Positions 1 to 6,398 of a stretch of DNA of 7,870 nucleotides are shown piece after piece. Location: contig PXES01000113.1 in the NCBI GenBank assembly GCA_003564655.1, forward strand, positions 1 through 7,870, in the 5' to 3' direction. Below the pieces are notes generated by a model. That model did not search any database. It was not told the origin of the DNA and saw only the letters and a program-made list of their open reading frames with translations. Every line of letters begins with the position of its first letter. Position 1 is the first letter of the stretch. The position numbers were made by a program, and so were the translations under genes. This DNA comes from Paracoccaceae bacterium. Lineage in GTDB: Bacteria; Pseudomonadota; Alphaproteobacteria; Rhodobacterales; Rhodobacteraceae.

Positions 1-109
1 CAGTGGGCACATGGTGCAGCGCCGTGACGACGCCCTCGACCCCGGCCTGCGCCATGTCCTCGACCGTCGCCGGATCACCGGGTCCGAACCATCGCCATGT
101 CTGCCGCAT
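1..109 (-). CDS. uxuA: Mannonate dehydratase, N-terminal fragment (runs off left edge)
   Basis: This is the first 36 codons of a gene that continues beyond position 1. The product begins MRQTWRWFGPGDPATVEDM and continues AGVEGVVTALHHVPT. This matches the start of UxuA, whose E. coli form begins with a near-identical QTWRW-GP-DP pattern followed by GVVTALHH. UxuA dehydrates D-mannonate to 2-keto-3-deoxy-D-gluconate (KDG) in the cytoplasm, using a divalent metal. The ATG at 109 is preceded six bases upstream by a good GGGGAG ribosome-binding site. The gene starts 47 bases after the uxuB stop on the same strand, so it is probably the second gene of a uxuB-uxuA operon. The catalytic part is outside the window. 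The identification rests on the conserved N-terminus plus neighbours from the same pathway. Confidence 0.9.
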   Translation of the reverse strand, partial: MRQTWRWFGPGDPATVEDMAQAGVEGVVTALHHVPT

Positions 110-115
110 CGTGTT

Positions 116-121
116 CTCCCC
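116..121 (-). promoter_or_regulatory. Ribosome-binding site of uxuA
   Basis: The minus strand reads GGGGAG, with six bases between its end and the ATG at 109. It lies in the 47-base uxuB-uxuA gap. It supports the start chosen for the truncated uxuA gene. Confidence 0.7.
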
Positions 122-156
122 GTCCGAGAGATGGCACTATGCCGCGCCGCCGCGTG

Positions 157-1578
157 CTATGGAAGGCGGCTTGGCGCGAGCGCCGAGACGGCCCCGGCAG
201 CCCCGAGGCGGTCAAGTGTCGCCAGTGCATCGGCCAGGTCGCGCGCAAAGCCCGCATCCGCGCGCAGCGCCGCCGGAATGACCTCGTGCAGGTCGAGAAA
301 CCCCGCAATGCCGCCCTTGGCAGCGGCCCGCAAACGTTCGGCCAGCGGATCGTGCAACTCGGGCGCCGTCGCGACATGCTGCATCCACCCCGCCACTGCG
401 AGGGTCAGCGCAGCGCTCGGCCGCCCGGCGGCGCGGTTCTCGGCCAGGGGCGCGAGCAGCCGCTGCGGCAGTTTCTGCGACCCGTCCATGGCGATCTGCG
501 CCGTGTGGTGTCGGATCTCGGGGTTGGCGAAGCGCTGCAGCAGTGCCGCGCAGTAGCCGGTCAGATCGACACCCGGCGGGGCCGTCAGGCCGGGCAGGAC
601 CTCGCCATGCCAGAGGCGATGCAGGAAGCCTGCGAAGGCCGGATCGGCGACCGCCTCGGCAATCGTCTCATGCCCGGCCAGCGCGCCCAGATAGGCCAGC
701 GACGAATGCGCACCGTTCAGGCAGCGCAGCTTCATATGCTCGAACGGGGTCACATCCGCGACCAGCTCCGCGCCGGCGGCACCCAGATCGGGGCGCGCAC
801 CATCGACGAAATCATCCTCGACCACCCATTGCCGAAAGGGCTCGTGCTGAACTGGCGCGGCATCCTCTACGCCGTAGCGCGCGGCGAGGCGGGCAATGTC
901 GCCGGGGCCGGTGGCGGGGACGATACGGTCGACCATCGTGGAGGGAAAGCGGCCCTCGGCATCGATCCACGCGGCAAGGTCGGGGTCGCCTTCGCGCGCG
1001 AAGTCCAGCACGGCAGCGCGCAGCAGCGGGCCGTTTCCGGGCAGGTTGTCGCAACTCAGCACCGTGAAGGGCCGCAGCCCCGCCGCACGCCGCCGCGCCA
1101 ACCCGGCGACCAGGAAACCCGGCACCGAGCGCGGCGCGTCGGGCGTGGCAAGGTCGTGGCGGATATCGGGATGCGCGAGGTCCAGCCGCCCGTTGGCACG
1201 GTCAAGGCAATAGCCCTTTTCGGTCACGGTCAGCGTGACGAGGCGCACTTGCGGGTCGGCCAGCCGCACGATCACGGCGCCCGGGTCTTCGGGCGCCACC
1301 AGAACATCGCGGATGAGTGTGAAAACGCGCCTGCGCGCGCCATCGGTGGCCAATTCGATGGCGCTGTAGGCACAGCCCTGCGGAACCAGCCGGTCGCGCG
1401 CGTCGGGACGACGCAGCGAGACGCCGACCACCCCCCAATCGCCGCCCGAAGCTGCCATCGAGTCGGCCAGGTAATGCGCGACATGCGCGCGAAAGAACGC
1501 GCCGAGGCCAAGATGAACGATACCGATGCCGGGGCGCGGCGCCGGTGTCGGTTGCAGGCGCGGCGGCGCGGCGCTCAT
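157..1578 (-). CDS. uxuB: D-mannonate oxidoreductase (fructuronate reductase), mannitol dehydrogenase family
   Basis: This 473-residue cytoplasmic enzyme should reduce D-fructuronate to D-mannonate with NADH. The N-terminal Rossmann domain has GIGIVHLGLGAFFRAH at residues 17-32. Further family marks are SCDNLPGNG (175-183) and the signature around MVDRIVP (215-221). The catalytic block KLRCLNGAHS (283-292) has Lys283, Asn288 and His291 in the spacing known for polyol-specific long-chain dehydrogenases. DGSQKLPQRLL (365-375) is also typical. The length is normal for the family. The reading frame is open upstream to 1767, but that would overlap kdgK, and family members begin close to the ATG at 1578; its ribosome-binding site is weak. 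The next gene downstream is uxuA, and kdgK is divergent. These neighbours favour the mannonate reaction over mannitol, arabinitol or tagaturonate activity, which the sequence alone would not exclude. Confidence 0.92.
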   Translation of the reverse strand: MSAAPPRLQPTPAPRPGIGIVHLGLGAFFRAHVAHYLADSMAASGGDWGVVGVSLRRPDARDRLVPQGCAYSAIELATDGARRRVFTLIRDVLVAPEDPGAVIVRLADPQVRLVTLTVTEKGYCLDRANGRLDLAHPDIRHDLATPDAPRSVPGFLVAGLARRRAAGLRPFTVLSCDNLPGNGPLLRAAVLDFAREGDPDLAAWIDAEGRFPSTMVDRIVPATGPGDIARLAARYGVEDAAPVQHEPFRQWVVEDDFVDGARPDLGAAGAELVADVTPFEHMKLRCLNGAHSSLAYLGALAGHETIAEAVADPAFAGFLHRLWHGEVLPGLTAPPGVDLTGYCAALLQRFANPEIRHHTAQIAMDGSQKLPQRLLAPLAENRAAGRPSAALTLAVAGWMQHVATAPELHDPLAERLRAAAKGGIAGFLDLHEVIPAALRADAGFARDLADALATLDRLGAAGAVSALAPSRLP

Positions 1579-1619
1579 GCGCGATCCGGCGCGATTGCGC
1601 GTCGCAGGGCAGTAGCGTG

Positions 1620-1648
1620 TTGAGGTTTCGTCAGCATTGCCCGACACT
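1620..1648 (+). promoter_or_regulatory. Candidate kdgK promoter in the uxuB-kdgK divergent spacer
   Basis: The 108-base spacer between the two divergent starts must hold both promoters. On the plus strand TTGAGG (1620-1625) is followed after 17 bases by GACACT (1643-1648). The -35 matches four of six consensus bases, but the -10 only three of six. No convincing counterpart was found for uxuB on the minus strand. Confidence 0.25.
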
Positions 1649-1670
1649 GGTAACCCTGATCCGCTGGCAA

Positions 1671-1678
1671 GGGAAGGA
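1671..1678 (+). promoter_or_regulatory. Ribosome-binding site of kdgK
   Basis: GGGAAGGA ends eight bases before the ATG at 1687. It supports that start, which also matches where the family's N-terminus normally begins. Confidence 0.65.
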
Positions 1679-1686
1679 CACAGCGC

Positions 1687-2610
1687 ATGGTACAGGCGGC
1701 AGGACAACAGCGCGTAGTGGCGCTTGGCGAGTGCATGGTCGAACTCGCGCCCCTTGCTGATGGGCACTACCGGCGCGGCTTCGCAGGCGACACCTACAAT
1801 TTCGCCTGGTATCTGCGGCGTCTGTTGCCACGCGACTGGGCGGTTAGCTATGCGACATGGCTGGGCGATGACAGGCTGAGCGACGCGATGGTCGCGGCCA
1901 TCGCGGCAGAGGGGATCGGGACAGACGCCATCCGGCGATGCGCTCAGCGCACGGTCGGGCTTTACATGATCGCGCTCGATGATGGCGAACGCAGCTTTAC
2001 CTACTGGCGCAGCATGTCCGCCGCGCGGCTTCTCGCCTCAGACCCGGACTGGCTGCACGCCCGGATTGACGGGGCGGCGCTGGTGCTGTTTTCGGGCATT
2101 ACCGTGGCGATTGTGGAACCCGAGCACCGCGCCGCCTTGCTGGACGTTCTGGCCCGCGCGCGGGCAGCGGGCACGACCATCGCCTTCGACCCGAACCTGC
2201 GGCCACGGCTATGGCCCGATCGCGCGACGATGCGTGATGCCATAACGCGCGCCGCCGAGGTGGCCGATATCGCGCTGCCCTCGTTCGACGATGAGGCGCA
2301 AGTCTTTGGCGACCACTCCATCGACGCCACGATCGCGCGCTATCGCCGCCTCGGCGCATCTTGCGTGGTCTGCAAGAACGCTGCCGCGCCGCTTGCCGCC
2401 TGGGACGCGACTGAAGGCCATGCGACACACGCGCCCCCCTCGGTCGAGCCGGTGGACACCACGGCGGCGGGGGATTCCTTCAACGCTGGCTTCCTTGCTG
2501 CGCGCCTGCAGGGAGCGCCGCTGGCACAAGCCCTCGCGGACGGCGCATCGCTTGCAGCGCGGGTGATCCGGCACCCCGGCGCGCTGGTGACTGCTGCCCT
2601 CGACAGTTAA
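1687..2610 (+). CDS. kdgK: 2-keto-3-deoxygluconokinase (KDG kinase), PfkB/ribokinase family
   Basis: This 307-residue cytoplasmic sugar kinase phosphorylates KDG with ATP to KDPG, the substrate of KDPG aldolase in the lower Entner-Doudoroff pathway. The N-terminus GECMVEL (14-20) and GFAGDTYNFAWYLRR (31-45) are the substrate-side motif typical of KdgK. Next come RTVGLYMI (88-95), GERSFTYWRS (100-109), FSGIT (135-139) and FDPNLRPRLW (167-176). The PfkB C-terminal signature DTTAAGDSFNAGF (257-269) contains the anion-hole residues and catalytic base Asp263. Length and motif order are complete, with no frameshift. It is divergent from uxuB-uxuA, the enzymes that make its substrate, and is probably controlled with them by hexuronates. 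No aldolase gene is in view. Other PfkB sugar kinases are possible in principle, but motifs and context both point to KDG. Confidence 0.95.
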   Translation: MVQAAGQQRVVALGECMVELAPLADGHYRRGFAGDTYNFAWYLRRLLPRDWAVSYATWLGDDRLSDAMVAAIAAEGIGTDAIRRCAQRTVGLYMIALDDGERSFTYWRSMSAARLLASDPDWLHARIDGAALVLFSGITVAIVEPEHRAALLDVLARARAAGTTIAFDPNLRPRLWPDRATMRDAITRAAEVADIALPSFDDEAQVFGDHSIDATIARYRRLGASCVVCKNAAAPLAAWDATEGHATHAPPSVEPVDTTAAGDSFNAGFLAARLQGAPLAQALADGASLAARVIRHPGALVTAALDS

Positions 2611-2848
2611 ACCATACGAAGCCGCGCGTCCGGGTCGGCGGCTGGACACCAAGAGCATCGTGGATTTCGAAGGGCAACTTCGCGCCTGTTCGAGAATAGC
2701 GAGGTATCTGTCTGCGGGCCACCCGCCGCCACGCGTGCCCGCCTGACTGGCCCGTCGTCGCCTCGGTCGCGCCACAATGTCGGGAGCCAGCGCACCCGCC
2801 GTCAAAGCAGTGACCCGAACGCGGGCCGCAGCGTGACGCGGTCACCGC
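2611..2848. other. Convergent intergenic spacer with small hairpins
   Basis: This 238-base stretch lies between the ends of kdgK (plus) and the papain-like gene (minus). I see no gene with a believable start or composition in it. It contains short perfect inverted repeats: CGAAG-GGCAA-CTTCG at 2668-2682, GCGGG-CCA-CCCGC at 2714-2726, CCCG-AACG-CGGG at 2814-2825, and GTGAC-GCG-GTCAC at 2833-2845. None is followed by a T-run on either strand. They could end transcription poorly or with Rho, or could be chance in GC-rich DNA. Confidence 0.5.
2833..2845 (-). terminator. Possible terminator hairpin after the papain-like gene
   Basis: The minus strand reads GTGAC-CGC-GTCAC starting three bases after the TAG stop at 2849-2851. 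The stem is five base pairs with a three-base loop. There is no U-tract, so it is a weak candidate for an intrinsic terminator. Confidence 0.25.
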
Positions 2849-4837
2849 CTATGCGGCGACCCGTTCGCGCGCCCAGCTTTGCACCGCCATGTCGCGGATC
2901 GCAGCGATATCGGCCTCCTCGACCGGGACGGCCAGCGGCGTCTGCAGCCCGTCGTCGTGGAAGATGTAGAGCCGCGAGGCGAATTGCGCGAAGGGCAGCG
3001 AGCCCTCGCCCAGCCGCTCGCCATTGCCATGGGTCGACACGACGATGCCGAAGCCCCAATCCTGCCCGCTGTCATTGTTGGGGTTGAAGAAATAGACGCG
3101 CATCGCGCCCGACTGGTCCAGCGCCACGCGCACGATGGTGATGGCATGCCAGCCGACGAACAAGCCGTTGCTGTCGGTCACCGCGATCCCGGCAGGCTGC
3201 GGGTGGACGACCGGTTCGTTGCCATTGTGCAGCGGGTGATAAGCGAGGTGGAAATCGCGCAGGAAGCGGTCGTAATCATGCAGCTTGCCGGTGGCGATAT
3301 CGACGGCGATATGGAACTCGCGCCCCACCCACCAGCCATGCAGCTCGGGGTTGATCCAGCGATGCGGGTCCTCGGGGCGGTCGGCCACGCGGCGGCCCAT
3401 CTCGGCATAGATACGGTCCAGATGCGGGACCAGCACCACCGAGACCGGATCGGCATCGAGCGGCGTGTTCTGCGCGAGCCCGGCTGGCAGTGTCGCCGAA
3501 TCCAGCGGCGCCCCTTCGAAATGCATGATGATCCGGTCATTCGCCGTGACCTGCGCCAGCAGCCAGAACAGGTAGTCGGGGTCGTTCAGCGCCCAGATCG
3601 ACAGCGCGCGTGCCGACTGACAGGTGGGATTGTTGCCCTGTCCCACCCCCAGCGGCAGCCCCATCAGACAGATCATACCGGCCACCAGCCGCTGATGCGG
3701 GGGCACGCCCGGCCCGAAAGCCAGGGTCAGCGCCGCCTCGCAATCGGGCGTCAGGCTGGTGCCCAAGAGCCGCCAGAGCGAGGGTGCGATGGGCGGCGAA
3801 TAAAGGATCCCGCGCTCGAGCATCAGCGACAGGCCCAGCACCGCCTGACCCGTGCCGGGATGCACGGCCCCCTCGATCAGCCGGTGCACCAACGGCTGAT
3901 AGCAGCGCAGCGCATCCAGCCCCGTGCTGCTAAGCCCCAGCGCATCGGGCAGCAGATGCGAATGCCCGCTGTCGAGGATGAAGCGCAGAAAGGCCGCGTG
4001 GTAGTCCGACACCAACCCGGTGTCATGCATGGCACGGGCCATACCCGTCGCCTCGGCCTGCAGAGCGCCTGCATCCGAGGCCGCCAGTCGCGCGTGATAG
4101 GCGTCGAGCCCCGGGTCCTCGCGGCACAATTCGCTGGGGCCGAACAGCGCGCTGATCAGCCGGTCCGCGCCCGTGCGCGCGTCGCGCACGCCCAGGCCAG
4201 CGCCCTCGCGCCCCATGGCGATGGCGATCTGCAGGATCATCGATTTGACGTGGTCCACCTGCAGCGGGCGCTGACGCAGGATACGCCAGACCTCATCAAC
4301 CAGTTGCGTGAGGATCCCCTCGGTCCCCACGGCCTCGAGCAGGCGCTGCAGCAGCGTATCCACCATCGGGGTCAGCTCGGTGGCGTTTACGCGCGCGGCC
4401 TCGGTCCCGGGACCGATGATCCGGTCGAGGTTGAGCGCCAGCACCTGCGTCAGGAAATGATGCGCCGTCTCGCGCAGCAGGCCCGGGGTGGTGTGCTCAC
4501 CCTTCTGCACCGCAAGGAAGCGCAGAAGGCTCAGGCACTCCAGAACCACCGTGCGGCTGTCGCCAGATTTCAGCGTGTTGCCGACCATCCCCGGCACCAG
4601 ACCCGCAGGATAGGCCCAGTCAGTTCCATGGAAAATGCCCGCCTCATCCAGCGCCGCCGCGCGCTCCTCCAGCACCGCCAGGCCGCCCGGTTGTTTCAGA
4701 ACCCGGCGCGCCGCATCCAGCACCCGGCCCTGGTAACTCAGCTTGCCCGCCGCCGATGCGTCGGCCAGTTGCGCGAGCATCCGGTCGAAGCTGCGCGTCA
4801 GCGCGGATAACGGGTCAGGGTCGGATGTCATCGTCAT
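2849..4837 (-). CDS. Unrecognised large protein with a papain-like C-terminal cysteine hydrolase motif
   Basis: I do not recognise this 662-residue protein as a named family. No signal peptide or clear membrane segment is visible, so it is probably cytoplasmic. Residues 1 to about 385 look mostly helical and carry no known motif. The C-terminal part has a papain-like set: Gln400 and Cys406 in QGNNPTCQSARALSIW (400-415), His564 in GWHAITIV (562-569), and Asn585 in FFNPNNDSGQDWG (583-595). The Gln-to-Cys spacing of six equals that of papain, and the His and Asn/Asp sites recall the HA...FDPN pattern of YopT-like C58 peptidases. A cysteine peptidase, transglutaminase-like or amidase role is inference. 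The gene follows an ATP-grasp gene by 101 bases, so the two are probably one operon. The ATG at 4837 is chosen; an ATG at 4831 and a GTG at 4882 are alternatives, all with weak ribosome-binding sites. Confidence 0.62.
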   Translation of the reverse strand: MTMTSDPDPLSALTRSFDRMLAQLADASAAGKLSYQGRVLDAARRVLKQPGGLAVLEERAAALDEAGIFHGTDWAYPAGLVPGMVGNTLKSGDSRTVVLECLSLLRFLAVQKGEHTTPGLLRETAHHFLTQVLALNLDRIIGPGTEAARVNATELTPMVDTLLQRLLEAVGTEGILTQLVDEVWRILRQRPLQVDHVKSMILQIAIAMGREGAGLGVRDARTGADRLISALFGPSELCREDPGLDAYHARLAASDAGALQAEATGMARAMHDTGLVSDYHAAFLRFILDSGHSHLLPDALGLSSTGLDALRCYQPLVHRLIEGAVHPGTGQAVLGLSLMLERGILYSPPIAPSLWRLLGTSLTPDCEAALTLAFGPGVPPHQRLVAGMICLMGLPLGVGQGNNPTCQSARALSIWALNDPDYLFWLLAQVTANDRIIMHFEGAPLDSATLPAGLAQNTPLDADPVSVVLVPHLDRIYAEMGRRVADRPEDPHRWINPELHGWWVGREFHIAVDIATGKLHDYDRFLRDFHLAYHPLHNGNEPVVHPQPAGIAVTDSNGLFVGWHAITIVRVALDQSGAMRVYFFNPNNDSGQDWGFGIVVSTHGNGERLGEGSLPFAQFASRLYIFHDDGLQTPLAVPVEEADIAAIRDMAVQSWARERVAA

Positions 4838-4938
4838 CTGGTGAACTGTCCCAAGCGTGACCGATTTGTCGCGACTGGCCACCGGAATTGCAAGTGCAGG
4901 CGCGACAGGCCCGCCGGAACCTGCCGCAAAACCTTTGC

Positions 4939-6165
4939 CTAGACGTAAAAATCAAGCTCTTCCTGCGCCTTCAGCAGATCTCGCAGGCGATGCGGGTCCT
5001 CGCCGAAGAAATAGACCAGCCCCCAATGCGTGCCGAACGCCGTGCGCTTGGTGACCTTGGTCTCCATCGGCGGGGCGAGCTCGTGAAACTCGAAATAAGG
5101 ATCGTTTTCGGTTTCTTCGGGGATGGCCAGTTCACTGACCACACGGCGGCGGGGATAGACCCCGAAGCAGCCCGCATGGCCCGCAGCATCCTTGACCGGC
5201 GTGGGGAAGAAGGCGTCAAGCTCCGCCTGCGTCGCCTTTGGGTCGAAGGCAAGAACCAGCGCCTGATAGGCGTTGAAGCCATAGGCGCGTTCCATCAATT
5301 CAAAGGCATTGAAGCCGGGCGGGCGATAGGCGACCTCGCCGAAGTACATTGTGCCATCGTTGGTCACGAAATACTCGGGGTGAATGAATCCGAAGTCGAT
5401 GTCGAACACCTCGATCAACTTCTCGATCTGCTCGGTGATCTTGGCGCGGTATTTCTCCAGCTCAGGCGTGGCGGGCACAAAGACCGAATAGCCCAGCGTC
5501 ACGTATTCCGAGATGTTCAGGAACTGGATCTTGCGGTCCTTGATCCAGGCCTCCACGGCGAATTCCCAGCCGTCCAGGTGCGACTCCAGCAGCGCCGGGA
5601 ACTCCTCGTCGGCAATGGCGGCCACATCGTCGGGCGAACGGATCACGCGGTGACCCAGGCAGCCGGCCTTGTCGAAGGCCTTGAAGTGGATGGGGTCGTT
5701 GGGATCGCCGTCCAGCTTGAGCAGCGTCTGGTTCACGCGCTTGAGAAAGCGGATCACGTCGGAATGATCCATCGCTTCCTCGAAGATACCGACACGAATG
5801 CCGCCTAGCTGCGCGCGCCGCTTCATCAGCGACTTGTCACGGAACAGCATGGACTGGCCCAGCAGGCGCGGGTTGTCCAGCAGCACGGAGTTCACCGCGC
5901 CAGCCCATTCCACGGTTTCCTCGAACAGTGGGATGGCGACATCGACGCCCATCTCCTTCAGCGTGGTCGCCAGCTCGAAAGACCGGTCGTTCAGACGCTC
6001 GAAATCCCAGCTCAGGAACGGAATGTCATGCTGCTTGGCATAATCCTCGGCCCATTTGGGTGCCACGATCAAATAGCGGCGGTCGAATTTTTCCAGCGCG
6101 TCGATGCAACGCAGGCTCCATCCCAGAATTGCCACATGGCCTTTGCTCGGGTCCTTCGAGGTCAT
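4939..6165 (-). CDS. ATP-grasp domain protein, probable carboxylate-amine ligase of unknown substrate
   Basis: This 408-residue cytoplasmic protein has ATP-grasp architecture. Residues 10-105 form a pre-ATP-grasp domain beginning HVAILGWSLRCIDAL. RDKSLMKRRAQLGGIRVG (109-126) opens the central fold, with a likely ATP-binding lysine in HFKAFDKAG (160-168). LLESHLDGWEFAVEAW (192-207) supplies the hinge and nucleotide-binding acids. FGFIHPEYF (258-266) and GEVAYRPPG (276-284) supply the metal and phosphate residues, including Glu277 and Arg281. Such enzymes activate a carboxylate as acyl phosphate and join it to an amine or thiol; the substrates here are unknown. The ATG at 6165 has a strong AAGGAG five bases upstream. 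The papain-like gene follows after 101 bases. Spot counts give lower GC here (60 of 120 bases at 5341-5460) than in its partner (47 of 60 at 4141-4200). Alternatives include amino-acid or dipeptide ligase and biosynthetic tailoring enzyme. Confidence 0.82.
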   Translation of the reverse strand: MTSKDPSKGHVAILGWSLRCIDALEKFDRRYLIVAPKWAEDYAKQHDIPFLSWDFERLNDRSFELATTLKEMGVDVAIPLFEETVEWAGAVNSVLLDNPRLLGQSMLFRDKSLMKRRAQLGGIRVGIFEEAMDHSDVIRFLKRVNQTLLKLDGDPNDPIHFKAFDKAGCLGHRVIRSPDDVAAIADEEFPALLESHLDGWEFAVEAWIKDRKIQFLNISEYVTLGYSVFVPATPELEKYRAKITEQIEKLIEVFDIDFGFIHPEYFVTNDGTMYFGEVAYRPPGFNAFELMERAYGFNAYQALVLAFDPKATQAELDAFFPTPVKDAAGHAGCFGVYPRRRVVSELAIPEETENDPYFEFHELAPPMETKVTKRTAFGTHWGLVYFFGEDPHRLRDLLKAQEELDFYV

Positions 6166-6170
6166 TTTCT

Positions 6171-6176
6171 CTCCTT
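6171..6176 (-). promoter_or_regulatory. Strong ribosome-binding site of the ATP-grasp gene
   Basis: The minus strand reads AAGGAG, with five bases (AGAAA) before the ATG at 6165. It is the strongest Shine-Dalgarno sequence in the window and fixes this start. Confidence 0.85.
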
Positions 6177-6252
6177 CTTTCTCGCGTGGGCCAGGTCAGA
6201 TCGCGACCTTGCAACCCAGAAAATCGCGGGGTGAAATGGTGTGTCGAGCGTT

Positions 6253-6283
6253 GTTATCTATTGGTTTCGGGGAGGTTTTTCAA
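6253..6283 (-). promoter_or_regulatory. Candidate sigma-70 promoter of the ATP-grasp/papain-like operon
   Basis: On the minus strand TTGAAA (6278-6283, five of six consensus bases) is followed after 17 bases by TAGATA (6255-6260) or after 19 by GATAAC (6253-6258). The first hexamer has ideal spacing but three matches; the second has four matches but longer spacing. Transcription would start near 6247, leaving a leader of about 80 bases before the ATG at 6165. I saw no riboswitch-like fold in the leader. Confidence 0.45.
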
Positions 6284-6327
6284 ATCGGCGGCACCCCGAG
6301 CGGCGTCGCCAAGCTGCTAAATTTGCA

Positions 6328-6356
6328 AGTAAAATATTGAAAATAATGGCTTTACT
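6328..6356. repeat. Inverted repeat inside an AT-rich patch
   Basis: AGTAAA at 6328-6333 and TTTACT at 6351-6356 are perfect inverted arms separated by 17 bases. They lie inside a patch (6321-6360) with only 10 G or C in 40 bases, unlike anything else in the window. The patch is about 40-80 bases upstream of the candidate -35 of the ATP-grasp operon. It could be an activator or repressor site, an UP-element-like region or a silencing target; chance is not excluded. Confidence 0.35.
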
Positions 6357-6360
6357 GGAA

Positions 6361-6379
6361 ATCCCGGACGCGCCCGGAT
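6361..6379 (-). terminator. Possible weak terminator after the GntR-family gene
   Basis: The minus strand can fold ATCCGGG-CGCGT-CCGGGAT, seven positions per arm with one G-G mismatch and a loop of about five. It lies about 20 bases past the TGA stop at 6399-6401 and is followed by only three T residues. The location suits transcription ending between the murQ unit and the ATP-grasp unit, but the U-tract is poor. Confidence 0.3.
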
Positions 6380-6398
6380 TCGGCATGGGAATCGGTGT

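Noticed and set aside
97..1623. 508-codon open frame on the plus strand
   Set aside because: It is antisense to uxuB, is rich in Arg, Gln and His, and has no family motif. It is a GC-rich shadow of the real minus-strand gene.
1648..1657. Near-palindrome TGGTAACC in the uxuB-kdgK spacer as a UxuR/FadR-type operator
   Set aside because: The half-sites are too short and the spacing does not match the TGGT-NN-ACCA type. It was not distinguishable from chance.
2686..2702. GTTCGAGAATAGC resembling a tRNA T-loop
   Set aside because: No acceptor stem, D-arm or anticodon arm could be placed around it.
2607..2795. 62-codon minus-strand open frame in the convergent spacer, considered as a small substrate peptide for the ligase unit
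   Set aside because: It starts with GTG without a good ribosome-binding site, is Arg-rich, ends inside the antisense of kdgK, and lacks any leader/core pattern.
2879..4810. 643-codon open frame on the plus strand
   Set aside because: It lies opposite nearly the whole papain-like gene. Its composition is skewed to Arg, Gln, His and Ala with no recognisable motif, while the minus-strand product has ordinary composition and a clustered catalytic set.
4888..5808. 306-codon open frame on the plus strand with a fairly natural-looking composition
   Set aside because: It is antisense to the ATP-grasp gene, which has clear ATP-grasp motifs and a strong ribosome-binding site. No domain was recognisable in the plus-strand product.
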